NCBI GenBank assembly: GCA_033977485.1
Contig: CM066993.1
Location: forward strand, 29,626,001-29,690,000
DNA length: 64,000 bases
Direction: 5' to 3'
From: Hydrangea macrophylla
Lineage: Eukaryota; Streptophyta; Magnoliopsida; Cornales; Hydrangeaceae
Shown piece after piece: positions 22,434-33,037 of the stretch. The notes beneath the pieces are model-generated. The model worked only from the letters and a program-made list of their open reading frames with translations, searched no databases and was not told the origin of the DNA. Both the position numbers and the translations under genes were made by a program. Position 1 is the first letter of the stretch; every line of letters starts with the position of its first letter.

Positions 22434-22461
22434 CCCGCGCATTGCACGGGACTCACACTAG
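22434..22461 (+). other. Helitron 3' terminus: hairpin plus CTAG
   Basis: CCCGCGC (22434-22440), loop ATT and GCACGGG (22444-22450) form a 7-bp stem with one mismatch; ACTCACACTAG ends at 22461 and the next base is T. This is the standard Helitron 3' structure. Confidence 0.8.
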
Positions 22462-23179
22462 TATATATATAAAAACATGTGATACAACATTGTCGCCTCT
22501 TCTTAGCAAAAAAAAAAAATATTTTGGCGCCTTTTTCCTTGGCTGCCTTACATACTCGTCTCTCTCAATCTGTGATAATCAATGTGAGTCTTGCTCTGCA
22601 TATTCATCAAACTGTCCAGCCGTCCAGGTAGGTTAATCTTCTATTCTTTGCTTTTTGTTTAATCTATTCAATGTACATCCTAACATCCTATTGAGAGCAA
22701 TAGTAGCAGATTGTCCTTGCTTTTTTTTTTTATCAGGATTGCCCCTCTGCTTTTGGTTAGTCATATCATATGTATAGTTGTAACAATCCTACAGTCAAAT
22801 GATTTTTTTCTATATATAATCTAGATCCTCACTATTACACATACATATGCACATATATATATTGGCAACCCTTTGATATGTTGAGACCACATGGCTTTGG
22901 TTTGTGGTTCATTCAATTGTTTGTTGAATAAAATGTGTACTTGTTGTGATATTAAATACATATATATACTAATATTATATATACATTTATAAAATCTTGT
23001 AAGGTACTTGTACTTGTTCCATTAATAAATTTTTCATTAATTCTGGTCTCACTGCATTAGTCAATGGAAGAGTTGGGTCTACTACTTGTACTTGTACTTA
23101 TTCCATTAATAAATTCTTAATTAATTCTGCGCCTTTTTTTTGGTAAAGTCTCGTAGGCATTTGGGTCTACTACTTGTAG
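22462..23179. other. AT-rich sequence left of the Harbinger genes
   Basis: No coding signature. CCAG|GTAGG at about 22628 could end a 5' UTR exon of the downstream transposase. TACTTGTACTTGTTCCATTAATAAATT is nearly repeated near 23007 and 23090. No clear Harbinger terminal repeat found. Confidence 0.35.
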
Positions 23180-23651
23180 ATGGATGTTATGAAAGAATAT
23201 GATGAGTTCATTGATGAGTGGGACCAAAGATGGCGAGTGGTTACACAACTTATTATCTATTTGGCATGCTACATGATTAACTATTGGCGAGAAATCAATT
23301 TGGACCCTCTGATTGGACCAAATTCAGATATATAGTAAGAGAGAAAGACAGCGTGCTGAATTAATGTATTAGGAATGGTCAAAAAAGTCAGGATATTATA
23401 CGTATGGTGCCTGCAGCATTTGAAATGTTCTGCAATATTCTTCGCACTCTTGGCCATCTCACTAATACCCGAAGAGCAACTGTTGAAGAAATTACTAGAG
23501 ATAATATATTATTGCTGAAGTGGATAGTGAACTTCAAAACCAAACTGAATCTCACAATGCAATTCGTTCTCAAGAGATTACCAATGAGGATGCTAGGCAA
23601 GCAGCAATTACTAGAGATAATATAGCAGCTGCTATGTGGAATGATATGTAA
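23180..23651 (+). pseudogene. PIF/Harbinger transposase, internally deleted
   Basis: The start reads MDVMKEYDEFIDEWDQRW; a TAG at about 23333 and a frameshift follow. It then resumes as QDIIRMVPAAFEMFCNIL and LGHLTNTRRATVEE, the N-terminal helical (DUF8040-like) region of plant HARBI1-type transposases. Directly after this the frame reads EVDSELQNQTESHNAIRS and ITRDNIAAAMWNDM-stop, the usual extreme C-terminus. The central DDE nuclease, some 200 residues or more in the family, is absent, so it cannot catalyse transposition. The junction repeats 19 bases found near the C-terminus. Confidence 0.75.
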
Positions 23652-23824
23652 TCAATCACATGTGATTCGCATTTGTTATGCTATTCTTGCAATATCTTTT
23701 CTATATATTGATGCATTCACTACTGCGTTGTACTTGTTCCTTGGTTCTCCATGATGAATAAAATTTAATTATTGATGAACAGTTATGTTGTGTTTTTATC
23801 ATTGTGTTTTCTTCTATATCAGAA

Positions 23825-24929
23825 ATGGTTAGGGCAAAATCTAAAGCAGGTACAACTCCCAATGAGACTGTTACTGAAAAGGTTGAAAATAAGAAATGGA
23901 CAGCTCAAATGGATACCATTCTTATTGATGCACTGGTAAATGAACAAGACAGTGGCAATTGGATTGGCGGAACCTTTACCACCACAACATATGACAATGT
24001 AGTGAAAGTATTAGCAAAACAACTTGGTAGAGATTTCAGTAAACAACATGTGAAGAATCGCTTAAAAACAATTAAAAAAAACCTCAATGAGTGCTATGAC
24101 ATCTTCAAATGCGGAGGGAGTGGTTTTGGATGGAGCGCAATTACAAAAATGTGGGATGCTGAACCGAAAATTTGGAAAACGTTGATTGAGGTTTGGTTAT
24201 TGCTACTAGCTTTACTTGTTTATTTTTTCACTTGGACAAATGTTTATACAATCTTAAATTTATTTCTTGTAGGCCAAACCAGAAGCAAAGAAATTCATGA
24301 ATACCCCTGTTCCTAACTACGATAACTTGTTAAGAATCTTTGCAAAGGATAGAGCTACTGGCCTGGGGACTAAAACTGCAAAAGAGAAAGCACGCCGATG
24401 GGTTAAAGAAGGTCAACAAGAAGATGGTGGTGGTGGTGAGGGTGGGAATTGTGGGCATACTCTAGAAGAGATTGACGCAGATGATAATGTTACACTAGAA
24501 AACTTTGAAGCTGGGATTGGTAATCAGAATAGTCCAACGACTCTTATTTCAAATGCTTCTGAAGGAATGAACCAAACGACAGACCATTCCTCAAATTCTA
24601 AGAAAATAAAGGCAATGGATATGATAAAGTTGAATGAAGGGGTACACATAATTGCAATGGCAATATGTGAGGGAAATGAAATTTTATAGAAAAGGAATGA
24701 ACTTGTTGAAAGAAGTCATGAACTTGCTGAAAGAAGTCAACCACGTATTTACAAGGAGGAGGAAATCTATGCAGAGTTGTTGAGGTTAGAAGTTAAAGAA
24801 GACACGCGCATGATTGGTTACACTTTTCTTGTTGAAAATCCTGCTAAGGCTAGGGCATTCTTTGGTGTTCCATCTGAAGGAAGAGTGCCTTTCTTGTATT
24901 CCCTACTGCGAAGTGAAAGACTTATTTGA
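23825..24929 (+). pseudogene. PIF/Harbinger Myb/SANT-like accessory gene, nearly intact
   Basis: Exon 1 (23825-24190, 122 codons) carries a Myb/SANT-like domain of the Myb_DNA-bind_3 type: KWTAQMDTILIDAL near residue 23 to GWSAITKMWDAEPKIWK. An 82-bp intron (24191-24272, GT..AG) joins in phase to exon 2, AKPEAKKFMNTPVPNYDNL. Exon 2 meets a TAG at 24687-24689, but the family C-terminus continues in frame beyond it: YKEEEIYAELLRL, then ARAFFGVPSEGR, ending in TGA at 24927-24929. In Harbinger elements the Myb-like protein partners the transposase and helps bind DNA and reach the nucleus. Here it sits next to the deleted transposase on the same strand. A truncated 261-codon product is still possible. 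Confidence 0.75.
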
Positions 24930-25748
24930 AAGTTCGCTTATGTTCGTGGGATGAACAATAATTAATCTTTATATTTATGCTTAGTTATGTTAGAAATTAG
25001 CTTATTTTATATTTATTTTCCATCGACTTGACAGAACATAAATAACTAGTTTTCTTGTTTTGTTTTGTTGTTTTTTTTTTTTGGTGATAGTAAACATAAA
25101 TAAGTTTTAAATTGAAGGATGTTTATGTATTATTATATTATTGTTTCACAATGATAATGATGGTTTGACAAGTCTGGTGTGATCTCAAAGTTTTATCACA
25201 TTTTGAGGGGTTGCTCGGTTTGCAGCAATGGCGGTAGATGAATTATTATTATTATTATTTTTATCGAGTGGTGTTTATCTTCTTGCCCTGTAATGTGGTT
25301 GCTTGACAATTTGATTTTTGGGTTGTTATGTTAGCTTAGTTGTTTTGTTATGGGGTTGTGGTTGTTGAAAGTGGGTTCTAATAATCATGGTTTGTAATTG
25401 GAATGTCATTATTTGGTAGAGGATAAAAGAGTAAAATGATCTTTAATACTTTCTTTTCTCTTCTCTCGTTAAAGATAAACAAACATGAAAAAGTCATGTT
25501 TCTCTTCTCTTCTCGTCTCTCTATCCAAACATGGTGGGGATAACCATACTTTCTCTGACTGAAGATTTGACTCCACCGACTCTGACCACCGTAGGCCACC
25601 ACAGCGCCAGGCCGCTGCCGCCACCGCCACCACACGGCTTCGGCTTCTTCTTATTTACCCCTCTCTCTGTACTGGGTGAAGAAAGCTTGGAGTCCTTGGA
25701 TTGAGGAGTGAAGAAAGCTTTGATTCGAGACTAGAATTAATGTTTCTC
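24930..25748. other. 3' flank of the Harbinger remnant
   Basis: AT-rich, with a short TTA repeat near 25240 and a TC-rich stretch near 25450-25530 that partly mirrors the GAGAAGAGAA region at 3650-3770. A GC-rich patch lies at 25560-25640. No terminal repeat or gene was assigned. Confidence 0.3.
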
Positions 25749-25901
25749 TGTCACACCCCAACTCGCCTCGTGTAGATTAGGACACGTGTAACAATGCTAC
25801 AAGCACTCATTTATACTAATTAACCAAGAAACATACGAAATATTAGGAAACATTTGCGTTTAATCAACATAAACGAACTTTAATGTGACAAAACAACCCC
25901 A
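25749..25901 (-). mobile_element. Chromovirus LTR end fragment, antisense
   Basis: TGTCACACCCCAACTCGCC matches the outer end of the antisense LTRs at 16572 and 46734. It runs only about 150 bases before Helitron helicase sequence begins. It may be one half of an LTR whose other half is 36180-37929. Confidence 0.5.
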
Positions 25902-26050
25902 GTGGCCAATTTGGTCATTAAAGACCATTTTTCCAATCCAGAAGAAGTCATACAACTTCCATCCACAATACACAAGTGCCAAAACCTAAATGAACTAATA
26001 TCCATTATTTATCCGGAGTTGAATGTCGTGAGTATGGTGACCCCAACATT
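25902..26050 (+). pseudogene. Hel-2 Pif1-type helicase fragment, left of the copia insertion
   Basis: Reads SNPEEVIQLPSTIHKCQNL, then YPELNVVSMVTPTF, matching Hel-3 at 50662-50800. It stops at the ACATT target site of the copia element, and the frame continues at 34351 with LTER-type sequence. Confidence 0.75.
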
Positions 26051-27372
26051 TGTTAGGAAACTGTGTTCCCAGAATCCGTTGACAGCGCGTATAAGTTGGC
26101 ACAGCAAAAAAATTACGTGAAAACTACAATAACCCTACAAGGGCGGAACTAGTGTTACCTTAAACTGCCAAAACGGATTGCTGTAGTTGATGAATCGAGA
26201 ACACGGGCTCGATAACAGCTCACGATCTTCTACCGTATTCCTTTGCTGCCAGAATATCGAACTGAGTGTGGGCTCTTTCAAAATCCTTTCTGTTTTCTGC
26301 TCTCCCTCTTTTACGCTCTCTTTTTTATTCCGAGTTATAATTCTCTATATAGAAAATCGCTAACCGAGGAGAGAGCCAAAGCAGCATATATATAGGCTAC
26401 GATAGGGACCATAAGAAGTCAATAAGGAATAGGCTTCCTTATGGAATTAGGAAACCCTAATTTGAACTGAATCAGATTCCTATTTCCATAAATTATAATT
26501 CATACCACTAAAGAATTATAATTGCACTCCTACCCTTATCTCAAAAATATATTTCGAGCTCCATGTTATTAAATGCTTATTATCTCCCCATGTTAAGATT
26601 ACAGATATCCATTAATTAAATATAATTACTGACAATCATATTTAATTAATTTCTTAAAATTCCTTGAGATCCTCTGCTAAACTTATCTGATATGTCGAAT
26701 ACAAAATCCACCTGCAGGGTTTGACATAATCAAAACTTATAAGCTTTCTCATGGGGATATCATCAATCCCAATATTGAGACATGGATTCCATCATTAATT
26801 AATATCCACCACACAATTAATATTGCCACCCAATCCAATGAGATATTGACCCATTTAAGGATCTCACCCTTTTAGGGATCAAAGTGTAAATATCAAATGT
26901 ACGTGTCTACAAATTAACTTAGGATTTAGAGCATAAGCACCCATAATAGCCATGAGGTATTAATTATCTTATAAGTCAGTATAAAGATAATTACCCCAAG
27001 TCAGTCCCGTTTAATACACAAAGTGTACCAGCATAGTGAGTTAAAACTATACCGTTTTCCGTGGTCAAGACAAACCTACTACAACACCATGCTGCAGTCC
27101 TATCGATGGTGTGTCCAATCCCATCTAAGACTGTAAATCAAAATCTTACATTCTATAATATCTGATGGCCTGATCTTCCGTGTGTAAGCCGAACTCTTCA
27201 CACCAAACCACCTACTATATAGAATGAGAGACACACATACATAATATTAAATAAATAATATAATACAAACATTGCCCACACAGATTCTCATAAAAAAATG
27301 GATTAACTGATTTTATTAAATGAATAATAAATCAACTACATAAAGCATGGCTTTTAGTATATATCCCTAACA
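26051..27372 (-). repeat. copia-2 3' LTR (left copy)
   Basis: TGTTAGGAAACTGTG to TATCCCTAACA, 1322 bp. In the minus sense a TATA-like CTATATATATG lies near 26385. The polypurine tract follows at 27373-27383. Confidence 0.9.
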
Positions 27373-27384
27373 ATCTCCCACTTA
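27373..27384 (-). other. copia-2 polypurine tract
   Basis: Plus-strand ATCTCCCACTTA; on the minus strand AAGTGGGAGAT directly precedes the 3' LTR. Confidence 0.8.
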
Positions 27385-27387
27385 GAC

Positions 27388-28174
27388 TCAAAGCCATGAT
27401 GCGACACATCTCACTCCTATCCTATCTACATGATTGTCAAAAGTCTTGGCCGGTAAGCTCTTGATGAAAGGATCTGCCAGGTTATTTGCTGATGCTATCT
27501 TGGTCACTTCAACATCAGCTCTTTGCACGATCTCTCGTATCAGGTGATACTGACGCTCAATGTGTTTTCCCTTCTTATGGGCCCTTGGTTCCTTTGAGTT
27601 AGCAACCGCTCCGCTATTATCGTAATAAAGGGTAATAGCCGATTGTACCGCAGGTACTACTCTTAGATCCATAAGGAAGTTTCTGAGCCAAATGGCCTCC
27701 TTAGCGGCTTCTGAAGCAGCCACATACTCGGCTTCCATGGTAGAATCAACGGTACATGACTGCTTGATACTCCTCCAAGTAATGGCTCCACCTCCTTGGG
27801 TAAACACATATCCTGAGGTAGACTTTCTGGAATCCCTATCTGACATGAAATCAGAATCTGTGTACCCAATGGGTACAAGACTGTCTACTTGGTGAACTAA
27901 CATATAGTCTCGAGTCATTTTCAGGTACTTGAGAATATTTTTCACCGCAGTCCAATGTTCTTGCCCTGGATTAGACTAATATCTACTAGCCATGCCAACA
28001 GCAAAGCAGATGTCATGTCTAGTACATAGCATAGCATACATTAGGCTTCCTACTGCCGAGGCATAAGGAACTGCCTTCATCTTCTCTATCTCATTAGGTG
28101 TCTTAGGAGACTGATCCTTAGATAGAGTAATTCCGTGTCTGAAGGGAAGGAATCCCTTCTTGGAATCTTGCATG
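27388..28174 (-). pseudogene. pol: copia-2 RT thumb and RNase H
   Basis: [18 protein letters not shown], then PYASAVGSLMYAMLCTRHD and MASRY, a TAG replacing Q, then SNPGQEHWTAVKNILKYL, YTDSDFMSDRDSRKSTSGY, ITWRSIKQSCTVDSTMEAEY and HIERQYHLIREIV. The C-terminus is complete, ending near 27388, five bases from the polypurine tract. Confidence 0.88.
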
Positions 28175-29700
28175 CTAAACCTTGCAAGAATATTGTCAAT
28201 ATAAGTGCCTTATGACAAGCCCAACATCCTATTCTTGCGATCTCGCATAAGCTTGATCCTAGGATGTGACCAGCTTCTCCCAAGTCCTTCATATCGAATT
28301 GACTAGACAACCATACCCTTACAGAAGATAATACCCCCACATCGTTTCCGATTAGTAAGATATCATCCACATATAGTACTAAGAACACCACCACTCTTCC
28401 ATCATGTTTCTTGTACACACAAGATTCATCCGCACATTGATCAAAACCAAAAGACTTGATTGCTTGATCAAAGCGGATATTCCAAGACCTAGATGCCTTC
28501 TTAAGTCCATAAATGGACTTCTTAAGCCTGCACAACATGTGTTCTTGGCCATTCGCAATGAACCCGTCTGGTTGTATCATATAGATGCACTCATCAAGAT
28601 TCCCATTTAGAAATGCTGTCTTGACATCCATTTGCCAAATTTCATAATCAAAATGTGCAGCAATGGATAAGAGAATCCATATAGACTTTAGCATGGCCAC
28701 CGGTGAAAAGGTTTCCTCATAATCGATTCCCTCTTTTTGAGTGAACCCTTTCGCAACAAGCCTTGCTTTAAAGGTTTCCACCTCACCATCTGCTCCTCTC
28801 TTCTTCTTATAGATCCACTGACATCCAATGGGTTTTATTTCATTGGGTGGCTCCACAAGATCCCAGACTTGATTGGAGTACATAGACTCCATTTCAAATT
28901 TCATAGCCTTTTGCCAAAGATCTGCATCTTTATCTTGGAGTGCTTCATTGTAGTTACAGGGGTCGGTACCTTGTTCATCAGGGACCCGGTCATAAGACTC
29001 TCCCAAGAACATATACCGGTTAGGTTGAATAATAACCCTCCCACTATGACGAGGCACAACCCGTGTTTGTGTATCACTGATATTTCGTTGTGAAGATTCT
29101 GAACTTAATACACCATTATCTACACATTGTACTGGTTCAGGAACCTGCGTGTTAATGGTTGGTTCGGGATCTACACGAGTTTTGATAATCCTCCCACTAT
29201 GACGTGGTAATAGAATACCAATAACTCTTTTTTGTGGTGTTTCTTCTCGTACCGTTGGTATCGAAGAAGTATGTCTCGGTGTCTCTCCTCTCATTTCCTC
29301 TAGAACAATACGGCTTCTAGGCTTGTGGTCCATAACATAGTCCTCTTCTAAGAGTGTGGCATTGGTGCTAACAATAACCTTCTGATCCTTAGGACTATAA
29401 AACAGACCACCTTTAGTTCCTCTTGGATACCTAACAAAGAAACATACTTCTGTTCTTGATTCCAACTTTTCTGCGTTCCCTTTCAGCACATGTGCTGGAC
29501 TACCCCAGATCCGAGCATGCCGCAGACTAGGATTTCGCCCAGTCCACATTTCCGTGGGAGTAGTAGGTACTGACTTAGATGGTACCAAGTTTAGAATGTA
29601 TGCAGCTGTCTCTAATATGTGTCCCCAAAAGGAAATTGGTAAATCCGAGTAACTCATCATAGATCTAACCATATCCATGAGAGTCCTATTCCTTCTTTCT
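28175..29700 (-). pseudogene. pol: copia-2 integrase C-terminus and reverse transcriptase
   Basis: [18 protein letters not shown] supplies the integrase E; then come [20 protein letters not shown], a variable linker and [47 protein letters not shown] and [12 protein letters not shown] with the YVDD catalytic motif. Near 28255 a 1-base shift derails the frame (expected [19 protein letters not shown]), and a TAA at about 28209 follows in the restored frame. Confidence 0.88.
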
Positions 29701-30630
29701 GCTACACCGTTCTACTGAGGCATACGGGGTGCAGACAATTGGGATGTAATCCCTTGCTCTAATAAGTATTCCCTAAACTCTCCTAAGAGGTACTCTCCAC
29801 CACGATCAGATTGTAGTGTCTTGATACATTTACCTAGACGCTTCTCCGTTTCAGCCTTGAAGTCTTTGAATTTCTCAAAGCATTCAGACTTACGCCGCAT
29901 CAAATAAATGTACCCATACCTTGAGTAATCATCAATGAAAGTGACAAAGTACTCAAATCCCCCTCTTGCTTGGACAGTCATAGGACCACACAAATCAGAG
30001 TGAACCAGTTCCAACGGCTTTTTTGCTCTATAGCCCTTGGCTGAGAATGGCCTCTTGGTCATTTTACCTTCCAAGCAGGATTCACAAACTGGAAGTGCCT
30101 CCACTTCCAATGAACCTAATGGCCCATTTTGAACCAGTCTTTGAATCCTTTTCAAATTAATAAGACAAAGGCGTAAGTGCCAAAGATGCGTTTGGTTCAT
30201 CCTCGAAGGTTCTTTTCTCTTAAATGGCAAACTATTTGTGTTATTCAATTCATTAAGTTGTAGTATAGGAGAGATATGATTTATCATATAAAGATCATCC
30301 ACCAATTGACCAGAACAAATAAAACATTTATTTTCTTTAATAACTACTACTTTATTAAAATGAACTGAATATCCATTCTTTACTAAACTAGAAACTGAAA
30401 CTAAATTCCTTCTAATAGAAGGTACATAAAAGTAATTTCTTAATATTAAAATCCTATCTCTACCAAAATTAAGATGTAGATCTCCTACTGCAACTGCTGC
30501 TACTCTCGTAGCATTTCCCATATATAGATAAATCTCTCCATCACTGAGCTGCCTGGTTCCCTGGAACCCCTGCAAAGAATTGCATACATGATCAGTGGCT
30601 CCCGTATCTACACACCAGGTACCGGTAGAT
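29701..30630 (-). pseudogene. pol: copia-2 protease and integrase N-terminal half
   Basis: WCVDTGATDHVCNSLQG (protease DTGA) is followed by GAG-pre-integrase LWHLRLCLINLKRI and CESCLEGKMTKRP, then integrase HSDLCGPM, TFIDDYSRYGYIYLM and LQSDRGGEYL with the first two acidic catalytic residues. A TAG at about 29710 replaces the Q of the expected PQQNGVAERR motif, cutting the protein before the catalytic E. Confidence 0.88.
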
Positions 30631-30689
30631 CGGACCGCTAAACACGATTCAACAACTAGTAAATGAGATTTACCTTGATTGTTCTATCT

Positions 30690-31487
30690 GGCGAGATAAA
30701 CTGGACATTGCTTCTTCTAGTGTCCTGGCTGCTTGCAAACAAAACATTTGCCTTTAGGCTTTCCCGGTTGTCCTCGTGGCCTTTGGATTGGCGGAGGACC
30801 CGCGGCCTTCTTTTGAGCCTTTTTTATTTTCTTCTTGCCTGTCGGCTTTGAAGCAGAACCTTTCTCAAACACAAGAGCACTCCCTAACTTTCTGTTGAGA
30901 CCCTCAGCTGCCTGGAGTTCTTTAAGCAGCTCCGCTAAAGTATATTTAAATTTATTCATGTTGTAATTGAGGCGGAATTGCTTAAAAGACTCTGGAAGTG
31001 ACTGGAGTACGATATCGACCTGGGTTTCCCCGTCGATTGTAGCTCCAAGAATCTCTAGTTCATTAAGATGAGATATCATCTTAAGAACATGATCCCTTAC
31101 AAGCGTCCCCTCAGCCATGGTTGTGTTCATCAAGTCTTTCATGGCAACCTGCCTAGCAGCACGACTTTGATCCCCGAACATCTCTCGGAGGCTCTCCATC
31201 ATGTCATTGGCGCTGGCCATTGACTAATGCTGATGTTGCAGCACATTTGACATGGATGCCAAAATGTAACACCGCGCCATCTCATCAGCCTTGACCCATT
31301 TCTTGTGAGCCTAGGTTTCCTCAGCGGTTGCCCCCTTACCAGGTTGCTCAGGACATTCTTGAGTAAGCACAAACTTGTACTCTTCAGCAGTTAACACAAT
31401 ATCCAAATTCCTTTTCCAGTCTATATAGTTTGGTCCAGTAAGTTTGTTTTCTTTAAGTATAACAGCAAGTGGATTGAAAGTACCCAT
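30690..31487 (-). pseudogene. gag: copia-2 gag with CCHC zinc knuckle
   Basis: The minus-strand ATG at 31487 opens MGTFNPLAVI, followed by LTGPNYIDWKRNLDIV, the standard copia gag start (UBN2-type). TAG stops occur where EETYAHKKW-like and QHQ-S sequence is expected (near 31312 and 31224). From 31220 a clean 167-codon stretch includes LNELEILGATIDGETQVD and GKCFVCKQPGH; a TAG then replaces the residue after H and the knuckle continues KKQC. Gag forms the particle and packages RNA; this copy cannot give full-length protein. Confidence 0.85.
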
Positions 31488-33024
31488 TTAAAAGCCTGAG
31501 AATCACATAACATAAATAATTAAGTTTGGGCAAAAATTACTATGGATTCGAGTTGAAAATATTGGTTCCCTCTACCATATTTGAAAGGAATCCGCCAGCA
31601 ACCTGATACACCGCGAATAGTATGACTCGATGGGAAGCCATATACTATCCATCATTTGTTCAGATAGACAATTGCCTTTTAATTTTACTATCCAGGCAAT
31701 GTACTTTGCCTAATAAAATTAAACTGCTGACTTGTTTTGGTCCTATAAATAATAACAATGACTCTGATGTAGAGGATATTATTATTTATAGCTAAGTGTA
31801 TACCATCACTTAATTCTAGGTCAAGAGTTCCATGAAGAACACCTCTGATGGAGAGGTGACCCACACCAACAATCACCCAAAACATTCTTTTAAAGAAGTT
31901 TGTACTGATGATTCCATGATCAACTACATCCGATAGGGAGGATGACACTAGAGCAATCACACAAAATTAATCATATCATCTACAAACCAGTGATGGAGAC
32001 CATGTGATCTATACTTGATAAATTCCCTCTCCCACTTAGAATTTTAAAAAAAATTGAGGGTTATAATTTTTTAGAAAAACTTTTAATTTAATTAATAAAA
32101 AATAATGGAATACTTGACAAGGATTAATTCATCCTTACTTGTGAAACCCACATGTGTAGATAATAAAATTATTCTATTATCATGATTTTAGAAAATAAGT
32201 ACTTATGTTTTCAAATTATGGAATTAGTTTTATTTCTAAATACACATGTAGTTGTCCATCATTTTAAATTAATATAAATTAAACATGCAGCTAGACATCT
32301 GAAATAGGTCCAGGAACAATTATCCATGTTGTCCTATTCATTAAACATGAAACAATAATAATCATTCAATCACACATAAATAAGGAAACCACAATAATAT
32401 AGGAATCCCACTATTATGGTCAAGCTGTAACTCTTGTGAAGAAATCTTCATTGAACCCGATTAGCTCTATGTCGCCACTACGCAACGGGGGTCGAGCTAC
32501 CCGGTCAGATCGCGGGGGTCGAGGGGGCAGCACCCCCACGGGGTTTCCGGGGCAGCGCCCCGGAAGCTAAATTCGATTTACCATCAGCAACTGCCTTCCA
32601 GAACTGTTTTCTGAAACAGCCTTCAGAAATTGCCTCCAGATTGCTTTTTGAAACTGCTTGTAAACTCTCTTCACGGATTTACTTGAGATATATATTACAC
32701 AAACCCTATGCCTCCATAAAGGAGTTCACATGCTATTTCTTTGTAGTAAATTAACCACACATCAATCAAGCGTGGGATCCAATACACACAAATCCTATGC
32801 ATCCATAAAGGAGTTCACATGCTATATTAAAACAGCAAAATTAACCACGGATAAAACCATCATGGGATCCAATCACACAAAATCAATGACCATAATAGTG
32901 GAATAAGAACGCTGCAAAACAAGGGTTTGCACAATTCTACGTTCTATCCATCCATCAAAACACGCATAAGATCTGTTTTAATGGACAACATGGTTGCGTC
33001 CAACCCATACGCAGAATCAACGTT
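31488..33024 (-). other. copia-2 5' leader with a GC-rich palindromic segment
   Basis: Non-coding leader between PBS and gag. At 32485-32570 a G/C-rich patch contains two small hairpins (GGGG-CAGCA-CCCC and GGGGC-AGC-GCCCC). CACACAAATCCTATGCATCC and GGAGTTCACATGCTAT recur with small changes near 32700 and 32785. Confidence 0.6.
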
Positions 33025-33037
33025 GCTCTGATACCAC
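33025..33037 (-). other. copia-2 primer binding site, tRNA-iMet type
   Basis: Plus-strand GCTCTGATACCAC is the reverse complement of GTGGTATCAGAGC, adjoining the 5' LTR. Confidence 0.9.

Larger units (their letters stand above)
3861..22461 (+). mobile_element. Helitron Hel-1 carrying host gene fragments and nested insertions
   Basis: The 5' end TCTACTATACTATAAGAACG follows an A, and the 3' end ACTCACACTAG is followed by a T, as expected for A|T Helitron insertion without TSD. Eleven bases before the CTAG end at 22461 is a 7-bp hairpin. Both ends resemble the plant TCTATACTATA / GCACGGGTCTATACTAG family. Total length is 18.6 kb, or about 10.5 kb after subtracting the copia insertion at 12618-20719. 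No RepHel gene is seen, so it would be non-autonomous. The interior holds an ENT-like exon (antisense), TTL exons (sense) and repeated intron/exon blocks. That the two ends belong to one element is inferred from matching family type. Confidence 0.7.

Noticed and set aside
22462..25748. Exact ends of the Harbinger element
   Set aside because: No convincing inverted terminal repeats with TTA/TAA duplication seen, so no boundaries were given.
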